The notes under the pieces were generated by a model. The model was not told where the DNA came from and made no database searches. It was given only the letters and a program-made list of their open reading frames with translations. A stretch of 64,000 nucleotides of DNA from positions 189,074-253,073 of the forward strand of contig MNCI01025009.1 of assembly GCA_015680685.1 (NCBI GenBank). The letters run 5' to 3'. Within the stretch, counting starts at the first letter, position 1, and each line of letters begins with the position of its first letter. This document shows, piece by piece, positions 31,797 through 43,645 of this stretch. The translations under genes were made by a program, and so were the position numbers. The DNA comes from Gnetum montanum (taxonomy: Eukaryota; Streptophyta; Gnetopsida; Gnetales; Gnetaceae).

Positions 31797-31814
31797 TGGT
31801 GTCGTTGCCAAGGA
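31797..31814 (+). other. Primer binding site (tRNA-Asp type), element Y
   Basis: TGGTGTCGTTGCCAAGGA differs from the plant tRNA-Asp complement TGGCGCCGTTGCCGGGGA at four positions, all C-to-T or G-to-A. Confidence 0.75.
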
Positions 31815-31959
31815 CTTGTAGTTTGATACATGTGCTATCTAGGACTTAGTGAATATTATTTAAGAATCATTGCAATGAACCCTAAGGTCAGAATCATTTG
31901 ATAATAATAATAATAATTAGAGCACACTAAATTTTTCTCTAATCCAAAATGTTTTCTTC

Positions 31960-34129
31960 TCTTAGGCATGATGATTCAAAACTGCCAATGCACCAAGAAT
32001 TCAAAGTGGTGTATACTCATCTAGATGAGTTTGTACCTAATTTCACTTTCATCCTACATTAGGATGATCAGCGATGGTGGAGAGATATGGAGGGTAACAT
32101 TGTGTTGCCTCCCAATTGATATGTTCCTGGGATGCTACTCCAAGCTCTTAAGAGGTTGGGCATCTAGGACCTCCATGATGAATACGTTATGAAGGACCAT
32201 GACTATTAGGACTACTGGCCCACAGAAACACAACACAAACAAGATCAGCACCAAGAGAAGCACCATGAAGCTATAAAGGGGAAATGGTTCACCAACTCCT
32301 TATTCCTATTGAACTAAAATGACAATCAGGATCGTTCCTCTAGGGGTTCTCAACATGAAGATTCTTCACTCCTTAACATTAGTGATGAGTGCTTGAACTT
32401 GAATCTATAGTCCACTATCAACAATCCTAGTGCAGGCAAAAGTCTGAGTTAAGGCAGGGGCTTAGGCAAGCATCATGATGACAAAAAATTTGATGATCGT
32501 GCTTGTGGAAAGTAGAGAGGAGGTGGCAAACACCATGGTGGTGGTAGTCCTTCCTCTTCGCCCTCTTCATCTACATCTTCTTCTTCCTTTTCTAAATTTG
32601 ATCAAAATCTTAGGAAATGAAATTGTGATGGAGGTGAATAATAGGACAATGATTGTAGGCCCCACCATGATCAAAGAGGTAGTAGGGAACATCATAGGCA
32701 TCATCAAAATCATGATGTTGATAAGCCCTTATTGGCAACTTAAAACATGCTAAACATCATAGAGGTAGTCAGAATCCCAACTAGGCATATGAAAGATACC
32801 AGAATCAAGTGGTTGGATATGAATAATATCCCTAGATTTAAAGGGGGATATAACTCAGATTCATAAATCCATCTTCAAGCCTTTCATTATGCCTATGCCT
32901 TGCAAGACATAGAAAATGACTAGCAGAAACTTAAGTTGTTTCCAAGGACACTCATAAAAGAGGTAGAGAGTTGGTACCACCCCTTGGAGCCAGAATCAAT
33001 TTGTAGATAGAGTATAATGCTTAAGTTGTTCAATGAAAAATATCAAACATATTCCAGAGTGTCTAATTTGAGAAAGCAAATCCAAGGCTAGTGGCAAGGA
33101 ACACATCAAACCTTGGATGTAGCCATGGGTAGCTATTATTCCCTTTTGCATAGATGTCTTGACCATGGTTATTCTCAATGGGATCAACTTTACCATATCA
33201 TAGATGGGCTTTGATTAGAAATGAGGAGAACTCTTGGGGTCTACACCCAAGGAAGACTATTAGAACTAAGAGCCCATTAGATTCAAAGGCTGATTGAGTA
33301 ACTTGCAAAAGAAGAAGATGAATTGAGAAAATAGGAAAGTGTTGAAGATTATAACCGAGACCTTTCCATCAGAAAAAGGGAGGTTTGATTCCATGATAGT
33401 GAGGGGGAGACACCACTTGATGAGGTTTTATGGAAAAAAAACCTTGCCAATTCAAAAAATCTATGTTTGAAATTTTGGCCAAGGTTGAAAAATGTGGGAA
33501 TCTTTGGATGGAAAATTTTAAATTTCTCTAAAAGTTATAGAAGAATCCAAAGAACAAGCTAGTGATCATGATCGTAGGAGAAGGAAAGAAGCTAAATGTG
33601 TCTACAAAGGGGTAAGGGCAAGGCTACAGCAGTAGAAGAGGTTGTGGAGTTAGAATCAAATGATGATGGTGGATATGACATTTGCCAACATGAACATCCC
33701 AAGAGATGTTACCTTGTTGTGTCACACTTACAAGAATCTAGGGTGTATGCTCTAAATCTTAGACTAGCATTAAGGTAAGCACCCAAAAGGTTTCCTTATC
33801 CTCAAGGTAACTTAAAGATGTTTCACCAACAACAACAAGCTTATTATCCAAGTGGAGATCTACCATAACCATTTGAGCAATATTAGTAGTGGCAACACCC
33901 ACAGTTATGGAGGATTGCACCACCAAGTAGTAGTACCCTTATAGGCAACCAAATCTGTATGGATACTATGTTCAGCAACCAATGTCTCCACATGACTCTT
34001 CTAGTCACACTCCTTTTCAACAACACTACTACCCTCCAAAGTATTACAGAACTCATTCTCTATCTATTAGAGGGGAAACCCCATATCCCTATCATCCTTC
34101 TCATCCTTTAGCACATGCTCTTCCACCTT
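31960..34129 (+). pseudogene. gag: gag remnant of element Y, 5' part
   Basis: The N-terminal domain includes KGKWFTNSLFLL (about 32275). A Ser/His/Asp/Arg-rich linker (32480-32740) follows. The capsid zone (32810-33190) has FKGGYNSDS, KLKLFPRTLIKEVESWYHPL and SIMLKLFNEKYQTYSRVSNL. A Tyr/Pro/Gln-rich tail runs to 34124. The tail stops at the insertion of element X and continues at 44494. ACCTT at 34125-34129 is the left target-site copy. Confidence 0.85.
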
Positions 34130-34974
34130 TGATGAATCACATTTTATGTCGATCATGATGTCATGTACATGATGTTGTACATAACGTCAGGGCCTAGATT
34201 TAATGTCGAACATCCAATGTTAGGGTATATACCCAAAGTTTATAAATAGCACACCTGGGCTTCCGGTTGGAGTTAGTTTTAGTTTTAGTTTTTAAGCAAG
34301 GTAGCAAAGCTCTTATAGTTTATTTTCCTTAGAGTTAGAATATTTTTTGAGTGCCCATAGAAGGAGTCTAAAGTGTGTATGGTTCTTTGTTCGAGCACTA
34401 ATGTACCTATGTGCAACAGTGTGACATGAATAAAATGAACTTTTTTGACAATCCTTGCAAAATTAAGAATAGATTAATATTTTCTTTAATGAATTTTACT
34501 TTATTGCTCTTTATTTTAATGAATTTGAATTTAGCAATTTATTTCCAGTAGTTGAAGAACACAGGCATGACCACTTCGAGCATTCATATAATATTTGGTA
34601 ACCCAACACTTAACATTTGGTAGTCCAATAGTGCTATATGTGTTCAGGATGTGTTGAGGAAAGTTAGGTGGTTACTTATGTTTGGCTAGCTAGGCAATAG
34701 ATGCATTATATCTTTAATTACTCTACTTTTCATTCTTATTGTAGGCAACCAAATCCATAAAATATAAAGTAAGAAAAATGATATACTTCAATTACACTTA
34801 AATAATAACCTTGAACTTCACAAGTGTAGTTGGAAAGATAATGGATGTTCTTAACACCATTTCATAGAGGAACTAGTGTATGAGATAATTATATGTCTAT
34901 GGAATTTGACTAAATAATGTGTAACACCTTAGTAATTCGTATGGTTGGGCGTAGGAGTACCTCATTGCTCATCA
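34130..34974 (+). mobile_element. 5' LTR of element X
   Basis: The LTR runs from TGATGAATCACA to GCTCATCA. U3 has ATGTCATGTACATGATG-type palindromes (about 34158-34180), then TATATACCC and TTTATAAATAGC (about 34240). It aligns over its whole length with 43646-44493, with many transitions. Confidence 0.9.
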
Positions 34975-34975
34975 T

Positions 34976-34993
34976 TAGCACCGTTGCTAGGGA
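34976..34993 (+). other. Primer binding site (tRNA-Asp type), element X
   Basis: TAGCACCGTTGCTAGGGA lies next to the LTR. All four differences from the tRNA-Asp complement are C-to-T or G-to-A; three are shared with element C. Confidence 0.72.
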
Positions 34994-35129
34994 CCTTTTT
35001 GTTATTTTGTGCACTATCTAGGACCTAGTAAAAATTATTTAAATCATTAGAATGAAGCTTAGAGTCACATCTTATTTCATAATTACTAGAACAAATTCTT
35101 AGAGCACAATTTTTATTCACTAACTGAAA

Positions 35130-37550
35130 ATGTCTTCTTCCCACAGGAGTGCTTCTCCACCTAAGACTAATAATGTTCATTCAAAAAACCCTTAACAGTA
35201 CCAAATTATCTATACTCGTCTTGATGAGTATGTGTCAAACTTCACCTTTATCCTACACCAAGATGAATAGTTGTAGTGGCATGACATGGAGGTAAACATT
35301 GTGTTGTCATCTAATTGTGCTACTCCTACAATGCTCTATCAAACACTTGCACGATGTGGTCTTCAAAACCACCATGGGGAGTATAATGTGGAAGATGTTA
35401 GCACTATGGATTATCATCCCACCAAAGCACAATGCCTATGGGATTGGAAACTAGAATAGTATTATGAGTTTTCAAAGGGAAAAGGGCTTAATGATCCTCC
35501 ATTCTTGTTGTACCAAAAAGCTAGTGGAGAATCCTTCTCTGGGGGTTTTCCATACAATGATGCTCCTCTCTTTGACTTTGGTGATGGAGGTCAAAACTAG
35601 AATTTTCACTCCATAGTTTACAATCCTAATTTTGGTAACAAGGGATCCAAGGAAAAAAGAAGGATTTGAAGGGAAAAATAAAGATAAGGATGCAAACAAG
35701 AAGCAAGATCATGATCATGGTCACAATTGTTGAAGAGGTAGTAGTAGGCACTAGGATGATGCTAGTTCTCCTTCCTCTTCCACTTCTTCTTCTTATTCTT
35801 CTAGCTCTGATCATGACCATAGAAGATGAGATCATGATGGAGGTGATCGAAATGAATGAAATGATTGATAGGACTAAGATAACAAAAGGGATCATCGAGA
35901 TAGGCAAGATCAAGGATGTAGATGTTCAAGAGAGGAACATTGCCATGAATGAAGGGGTAGTAGAGGGCATCGTAGGCACCATGATCAAGACCTTGATGAA
36001 TCTCTATTTGCTACCCAGAGTATGCTTAACATCATAGAGGTAGTCATAATTCCAACAAGGCATGTGAGGGATAGTCGGATAAAATGGTTAGAAATGAACA
36101 ATATTCCTTGATATAAAGGAGGATATAACTATGATCCACAAAATCATATTCAATCTTTTCAAGATGCATGTGCCTTGAAAAACATAGAGAACAAGTGAAA
36201 GAAACTAAAGTTCTTCCCCAGGACACTTATCAAAGAAGCAAGAAATTGGTATCAATCCTTAGAACTAGAATCTATCAGATGGTGGAGTACCATGTTGGAG
36301 TTGTTTAATAATAAGTATCAAGCATACTCTAGGGTGTCCAACTTAAGGAAGAAAATCCAAGGGTGGAAGCAAGGAACACACAAACCCTTGGATGCCACCT
36401 TTGGCTGATACTATGCCTTGATGCACAAATGCCCTAGCCATGGTTATTCTCAATTGGTTCAACTTTGCTACATTGTAGATAGGCTCCATAATGAAATGAG
36501 GAAAAATCTTGGTGTTTATTCCCAAGGATGATTGTTAGAACTAACTACTTGTTAGGTACAAAGATTAATAGAGTAGGTAGCCAAAGAGGAAGGTGAGCTA
36601 TAAAAAAGAGAAAGTGTAGAGGAGTACAATCGTGACCCTTCCATTCGCAAGTGGGAGGTTCGATTCTGTGATAGTGAGGAAAAATTTTTATTTCATGAGG
36701 GGGTGCATAAGAAAGCCTTGCCACTTTAACAATTCAAATCTAAAATTACAACCAATGTTGATCAGTTATGAAATTCCATGGATAGCAGATTTCAAGTTGT
36801 CCTCAAAATTGCTGAAGAGTCTAGAGAACAAGGTAGTAATTGTGAGTGTAGGAGGTGTAAGGAAGCTGAACATGCATATTACAAAGGTAAGGAAAAAATT
36901 GCTATAATAGAAGAGGTTAAGGATAGTGAATTAGATAATGATCATGGATGTGATGTCTACTAGTATGAACATCCTAAGGGATGTTGCTCCATTATGTTAC
37001 ATCTTTAGGAGTATGGGATGTAAGCCTTACATCCATGACTTACAAAAAGGTAAAAATCTATAATTTTGCCTTATCCTCAAGGTAATATCAAGTAGTTCCA
37101 CTAGCAAAAACCATATTATCCAAGTGGAACTTCATCACAACTATACAAATAGTACCAACAATAACAACAACCACAATCATGGATGCTTACACTACCAAGG
37201 CAACAATACCCTTATTGAGAACCTAATCCATATGGTTACCACATTGAGAAATCCATGTTTCCACATGAATCTTCTAGTCATGTTTCTAATATTCAACCTT
37301 ACTATCACCCTTCTTATTATTATTGAACATCTTCCCTACATGAAAGAAGGAATACCACCTTCTATCCTTATTTTCCTCTTGTCCTTGCACACACTCCTCC
37401 TTCAATTACATAGATACCACTTGCTCCTCCCATGTAGGATGAAATGCTAGCTCAACCACAACAATGTAATGTTATGAGGGCTGTTCATTTGCAACCAAAT
37501 CATCAATCGGAGTGGTCAAATGCCTGATCAAGGAAAAGACCTTTCTTTCG
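35130..37550 (+). pseudogene. gag: gag remnant of element X
   Basis: The N-terminal domain (35160-35640) includes KGLNDPPFLLYQKASGESF and FDFGDGGQN. An Arg/Asp/His-type linker (35690-35990) is followed by LLPRVC-type sequence in another frame. The capsid zone (36070-36500) has KGGYNYDPQNHIQSFQDAC, KLKFFPRTLIKEARNWYQSL and STMLELFNNKYQAYSRVSNL. A second coiled region (36740-36960) includes MDSRFQVVLKIAEESREQG. The C-terminal Tyr/Pro/Gln tail runs to about 37550. Stops are mainly TAG. Confidence 0.85.
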
Positions 37551-37779
37551 ACCCCATAGTCCACCTAAGACTTCACCTACATTTGCAGTTGACAACCCTG
37601 CTCCTGCCTCTTCCTCCATATCAAATTTCTTTGGGCCCCCTTTTAAAACTAAACTCTTTCAAGAATCCATATTGTAATGCTCACGCATACTATGTTTGAT
37701 TAGATCCATGTAGGAAACCTTCCTAGGAAGTTAGCCAATTCTGGAAGTCCTCTCATTTATTTATAGATTACTGTGAACA

Positions 37780-38170
37780 AACAATGCAAGGTTCTTATTG
37801 GTTCAGGTTCTAGTGTTAATTTGATTTCTCATGAGATGTACACTACCTGGAACCTACCTTTTCTTAAAAATAGCAATATTAGATTAGAATTGGTGGACTA
37901 GTCCATCACGATACCATTGGGATTGGTAGAAGACATTGTGATCACTATTTTTGGTGGTCCTATCTTACTGATTTCTTGGTAATCAAACTGGAGAATTGCA
38001 AAGGGGACTTACTAATAATCATGGGAAGAGCATGGCTAAGAACCATAGATGCAAGAATGAGAATTAGAGATCTTTCCCTAGAGATATCTAAAGAAAATCC
38101 ATTTAGAAAGATTGAGAAGAAGAGAATTCCATGCATTGCATACAACGATAGTGGGTGCAATTGTGTGTAG
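37780..38170 (+). pseudogene. pol (PR): Aspartic protease remnant, element X
   Basis: The catalytic region reads LIGSGSSVNLISHEMYTTW: the Asp expected before SGS is Gly, so the active site is lost. It is followed by PLGLVEDIVITIFGG and an open stretch with IIMGRAWLRTIDARMRIRDL, matching the C copy at 20711-20974. Confidence 0.82.
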
Positions 38171-38619
38171 AAACTATGGGCTATCAAGTAAGCATCTATC
38201 TCTACATGCAAACAGTGTGCATAAGAAGTAGAAATTCAAAGGTTTCTATATGTAGCAACCACAAAATAGGAGGGCACCCAGTGGCTAATTAGTAATTCAG
38301 AAAGTAGTAGACTATGCATGGAACCAACTGAGAGCCTAACATGTGAGTATGTCACAAGCATGGATGAACTTGAGCAATTTCATCACCAACTCTCTAAAGA
38401 TACAAATGATGATACCATTGGGGAGAGTTGGAAATTCTTGAAAAATTTAAGCAATAACACCTTGAATTGAAAACATTACTAGCCATAATGGAATACGTGT
38501 TTTTGAAAAATAAGAAGCTGGTTATAATTAATGCAAGACTTACTCTAGAACAAAAAGTGAAGCTATTAAAGGTATTTGGAAGATGGTCAGTAGCTTTTGC
38601 TTGATCATGTCCTAAAATC

Positions 38620-39960
38620 ATAGGGATTGATCCTAGGATATGCTAGCATTGCATCTACACTAACTCGACTATGAAGCCAAAATGAAAGCCATAGAGGTGA
38701 CTAAATCCCAAATTAAAGAAAATCATAAAAAAATTAAGCAACTCCTCAAGGAAGAGTTTATTTATCCCATTGCAGATAGTGAATGGACTATCTTACTCAT
38801 AATTGTGCTAAAGAAAGATGGCAAATGGAAAGTCTAAATTTATTTCAGGCTACTAAATATGGTAGCACTCAAAGATCATTTTATATTTTCATTTGTTGAC
38901 TAGGTAGTAGAAATAATATCAAGGCATTGCTATTACAACTTCCTAGATGGTTATAGTGGATATAACCAAATCCAAATTGCACTAGAATACTAAGCAAAAA
39001 CAACATTCATAAGTTCCTAAGGGACTTTTGCTTATCATAAGATGTTTTTTAGTCTATGCAATGCTCTTGCCACATTTCAACACTTGGTCCTAAGCATTTT
39101 TCAATACCATATTAGTAGTGATGTGAAAGTCTTCATAGATGACTTCTCCACCTATGAAGCTACATTTGAGCAAGCCCTGGACCGCCTTGAGCAAGTGCTA
39201 AAATAATGTGTCAAAACTAACTTATAGCTCAATTGGTAGAAAAGTCATCTCATGGTCTAGGAAGGCATTATACTAAGACACAAAATCTTGTAAGTAGGAA
39301 TTGAGGTGGACCTTGAAAAAATAAAGATCATCCAAGGAATAACATACTAGCCAGAAATAGTTAAAGATGTTCAGTCATTCCTTGGACACACTAGCTACTA
39401 CCAACAATTCATAGAGAATTTTTTTAAGATCACAAAATTGTTGGTCAAGCTAACAAAGAAAGGTGCTCCCTTTTTCTGGACCACAGAATGTAAAAAAACA
39501 TTCTAGAAACTAAAATAAAAGCTTGTGGAAACTCCAATTCTACAAGCACTTGATTGGTCTAGATCATTTCATATCATGATAGATGCATCGAATTATGCTC
39601 TAGGAGAAATGTTGATGTAGTTAGATGACAAGAAACATCCATACTACATCCATTGTGCTAGCCAAAGCATTGTGGATGTACAACTAAACTACACCACCAT
39701 AGAGAAAGAATTGATGGCTATGGTGTATGCTCTAGAAAAGTTTAGGCATTATGTGCTTGGATACAAAGTGTTTGTGCACATAAATAATAGTGTCATCCAC
39801 TTCCTAATGAAAAAACCAATGATGAGTTCCCATGTAATATGCTAGCTTGTGATCTTACAAGAGTTCAATATTACGATGGTATATGAAAAGGACATTGAGA
39901 ATGTGGTCGTTAATCACTTGTATCAGTTGTGATGGGATGACAAAGATGAAGAAAGCCCAA
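38620..39960 (+). pseudogene. pol (RT-RH): Reverse transcriptase-RNase H remnant, element X
   Basis: RT motifs appear in order. KQLLKEEFIYPIADSEW is at about 38730. HCYYNFLDGYSGYNQIQIA is near 38930. The active-site box VFIDDFSTYEATFEQAL is near 39130, with both Asp kept, and QSFLGHTSYYQQFI is near 39380. RNase H starts with IMIDASNYALG (about 39580) and IEKELMAMVYALEKFRHYV (about 39700). The later TDH site reads INN, so a catalytic Asp is lost. Stops are TAG and TAA at positions where Y or C sometimes keep CAG. Confidence 0.88.
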
Positions 39961-40059
39961 TCTATAACATGTTTCCTAATGAAGTCCTTTTTTTTGGGGC
40001 TATAATTGAATGAATGTCCAATGCGCAAAAATTTTATGATAACATTCTTACCTATCTTC

Positions 40060-41490
40060 TCACTTAGGAGATGCCACAAGTGTTGGACCACTAGAAGAAA
40101 CAATAGTTTCTTCACCAAGTAAAACACTTCATGGAGATCAATAGACATCTCTACAAAGTGTGCATCGATGGCTTGGTTCATTGGTGTGTCCTTAATTCTC
40201 ATCAACTACACATTCTCCAAGATGATCATGAAGGTCCTTATGGAGGACACTATGGTGGGAGACACATAACCATTAAAATCCTAATGGTAGGGTACTACTA
40301 GCCAATACTCTTTAGGGATGCTCACCATTTCATTCGCTTTTGTGAATGATGCTAATGAAATGGTGGAATGAATACTCAAATGGAGGGACCTCAACAATGG
40401 ATTCAACCATTTGAACCATTTAACATTTGAGGCATTGATTTCATGGGTTCCATCACACCCATGTTAAGTGGAAAGGCATACGTCATAGTTGCTATTGACT
40501 ATTGTATGAAATGGGTAGAAGTAGTAGCCATCATTGACTATACATCCTTTATTGCTACTTAGTTTGTATAACAAAATGTTGTAAATAGGTTTGGTGTGCA
40601 ATGTGCATTAATTTCTAATAATGAAACTCACTTTATAGACACTAATTTTTAGAAGCTCATGCAACTCTTGGGGGTTGAACATAAACTCACAACACCTTAC
40701 CATCCCAAAGCTAATGGTCAAGTTGAGGTTACCNGCAATAAAGGATGTATAGTCAATGATGGCTACTACTTCTACCCATTTCATACAATAGTCAATAGCA
40801 ACTATGACGTATGCCTTTCCACTTAACATGGGTGTGATGGAACCCATGAAATCAATGCCTCAAATGTTAAATGGTTCAAATGGTTGAATCCATTGTTGAG
40901 GTCCCTCCATTTGAGTATTCATTCCACCATNAGGATACTAACAAGAATTATTAGCAAGTATAGGAAGGATTGGAGCATAGAACTGAATGATGCCCTTTGG
41001 GCCTACCACTCAACTTAAAAACTTCCTATAGGCTACTCTCCCTATGAGTTTGTGTATGGTAAAATACCAATACTTCCTATTCAATATGAACTCTGTACAC
41101 TTTCAATAGCTTGTGACCTTAACCTTGACTTAATTCTAGCCCAAAAAGAAAGACCCATGAATCTCAACCTGTTAGAAAAAAATTAATTAGTAGCCCTATC
41201 ATCTAACAATTTGCAGAAGACCTATGACAAAAAGCATCATGACCTAAAAATTAGAAAAATCAAATTTCAACTGGGAGATAAGGTTCTTTACTAGAACCCC
41301 ACACATGTACCCCTATGAACTAAGTTCCAAATGTTGTGCGAAGCATCTTACATCATTTATGAGACTTTTCCTTTTGGGGCCATGATGATATATAAACCTA
41401 AGAGTCTAAACAAGAAATAGCTAGTCAACATCCAACAAATTAAACCTTTCCATGAGCATATGCTAGCTAACACAACAAGAAGCTAATTCG
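40060..41490 (+). pseudogene. pol (INT): Integrase remnant, element X, interrupted by an inverted 196-bp segment
   Basis: The zinc-binding part keeps both His (HEGPYGGHYGG, about 40230) and a C-x2-C-like pair. The core has GIDFMGSITPMLSGKAYVIV (Asp kept). ALISNNETHF follows, with the second catalytic Asp now Asn, and then PKANGQVEVT with Glu kept. At 40734-40931 the reading is broken by a reversed copy of 40360-40555 between two Ns. The frame resumes with TRIISKYRKDWSIELNDALW, YSPYEFVYGKIPIL and a final KPFHEHML segment. Confidence 0.85.
40734..40931 (-). other. Inverted 196-bp duplicate flanked by single Ns (likely assembly artefact)
   Basis: Bases 40735-40930 appear to be the exact reverse complement of 40360-40555, with equal length and no mismatch that I can find. 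The segment lies between two isolated Ns and replaces the roughly 20 bases expected there from elements C and Y. All other repeats in the window are diverged, so an exact copy points to gap-filling. Confidence 0.85.
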
Positions 41491-41528
41491 ATGGACAACC
41501 ATGATCCATATTTCGTATCTCCTCCACT

Positions 41529-41548
41529 TAACTTAGTCATGGGGGAGA
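41529..41548 (+). other. Internal PPT-like motif, element X
   Basis: ACTTAGTCATGGGGGAGATG immediately follows integrase. The true polypurine tract with the same core is at 43631. Confidence 0.65.
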
Positions 41549-43630
41549 TGGACAACCATGCTAACCATTTAAGTGGCTCCTCAATTTTTCAACTTTTTTG
41601 TTTTATACTTTTTTCATTTTTACAACTTTTTATTTTACATCTTTTTCTTTTTATGTTATTAATCTAATTTTTTTTTTACACCATCATTAGTACATTTGAT
41701 ATTTCTTGAAAATTTTATTTATTTCTTTTATATTTTCTTTTATTTGGTGTGATTTTCTAACTTTGTGTTAATAAGTGCTAGGTACATTGGTAATACGTTA
41801 CTTGATGGTGGTATATACTAGTTTTTGTCATTTTATTATTGGTGTCTAGTTTCTGGCTTTGAATTTTGTTATGGATAATTAGGACATGGTTTTTTCTTCA
41901 TGAAATAAGTAGTAAGTCCACAACATTCACCCATCCACACACTCTATGATTTTCATTGTTTTGGAAATGTGTAGTTCCTTTTTCATTAATAAACCTTTAA
42001 TAAATTTGTAACTTTGGTAGTTTTTGAAATTGGGAAGGATTGAAAGGTTTGAACATGGTGTAGCTTCAGGGGGACTCAATATTCTTTGTGCTTTTATATT
42101 TTCTTGGATGCATGTGTGTTTTCAAAGATTCCTTACTATTGCATGTCATCTAATAAAGGAAGTTGAATAAGTCCTTACATGAAATGGTTCTCATAAAAAA
42201 AATGATGAGAATTCGAAGCATATCCCTTGGACAAAATAAATGCATTTGTGTTCACATAATGTGATTCTCATTAAGAAAATAGAAAAAGAAAAAAAAAAAG
42301 AAAATATGGGGATTTAAAGCACACCATTTGACAAAGTAAATGCATGCATCTTTGCATGGTGTAGTTCCCATGTCAAAAGAAAAAAAATAATGGGAATTCA
42401 AAGCACATCCCTTAGACCAAATAAATAGGCTACAAGCACTAGTTTTGGAACTAGTATCCTCTAACTAAGGCTCTTCCTCACTTCCTACATCTTCTATAAT
42501 TTGGAACAATGGTTGTTCTGTGGGAGCACTCTTGTATCTTAGGAGATGGATTGGTCTTAGCATGTTAATGCAAAGTCACTGAAAGTGATTGGTTTTGGTC
42601 TGGACTAAGGATGAACCCTATCAAGTTATTTAACCACAAAATCCACAAGGGACTTCATGTGACAGTAATTAGGAACTCCATTCCACTCTCTTTGTCATCC
42701 ATCTATGGTTTCCATGTCTCATCCTACTACTAGTTTCATGTTTTGGTTCAATGTCTTGGTTTGATGTGTTGGAATTCTTAGTTAGTTACTTTTGGGTTTT
42801 TGTACTTAACCTACTATAATCATTAATCATCCATGAAGCCCACACACTCTTTGTTTTGGAGTTATGCAAAGGAAAAAAGGCATGTGCCTACTTTGGGAAG
42901 GACCCACTTGCATACCTTTTGGTTGGATTAGTTAAGTTCTTTATCCTTAGACACTCTTACAATCAAATTCTTTTTGTTTTACCCTGTCAATGATATCCAA
43001 TTGTACACATCCTCACAACATTTTGCAATGATTCTTTTTTTTTTCATTGTTGTAAATTCTTTATACCCTCTTTAAATGTTTCCTAGTGTTGATATTTTTC
43101 CAAATTTAATAGACTGCTTAATTTAATTAACCCTATTTATCAACCTTCTTGTTAACACTACTTAAGGAATCAATCTACCACAATCACAACTTAGCCAAGT
43201 GTAACCATCAATGAGACAAGGCATTTAACCACTATGTATTACACATTACATACTAATTCATGATCTTGTTGTGATTGTAGTGGAAAGCATGGACTCAAAG
43301 TAGGACTATCTTCACCAAGGATGATGCAGTAGTACCACACAATGAGGATCGTTCATGATTGTTAGATCTCTTTTTTTTTCTCTCTCTCTCACTCATTCTT
43401 CTACTACTAAGAGGTGTTGGATGTTAGTGTTATCCAGAGTGTTCACTTCTCCTATCATGAACACCCATTGTTGTAAAAATATTGTAATTCTATACACTTG
43501 GACACTTAGAGTCTATATGTCTATTTCATCTGAGTCAATTGTAATGTCAGTCAATATCTCATACTTACCTAATATGTTGTGTTGTAAAGAACTTATTCTT
43601 CCTCTTCTTTACTTGAGGATGAGTTTCTAT
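41549..43630 (+). other. 3' noncoding region of element X
   Basis: No ORF is kept. It shares conserved blocks with C and Y: ACATGGTTTTTTCTTCATG near 41885, GGAAATGTGTAGTTCC near 41960, and AAGGACCCACTTGCATA near 42898. Two short near-repeats of an ATGGGAATTCAAAGCA-type block lie at 42200-42420. The internal cassette and accessory ORF of Y and Z are missing. Confidence 0.6.
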
Positions 43631-43645
43631 TTAGTCATGGGGATA
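43631..43645 (+). other. Polypurine tract of element X
   Basis: TTAGTCATGGGGATA abuts the TGATGAATCATG start of the 3' LTR. Confidence 0.7.

Noticed and set aside
35626-35913. Minus-strand 95-codon hydrophobic ORF
   Set aside because: It is the antisense of the Asp/His/Arg-rich gag linker, which gives artificial Ile/Ser/Val-rich peptides.
40608-40847. Minus-strand ORF with integrase-like residues
   Set aside because: It reads the inverted copy between the two Ns and is a by-product of the probable assembly error.
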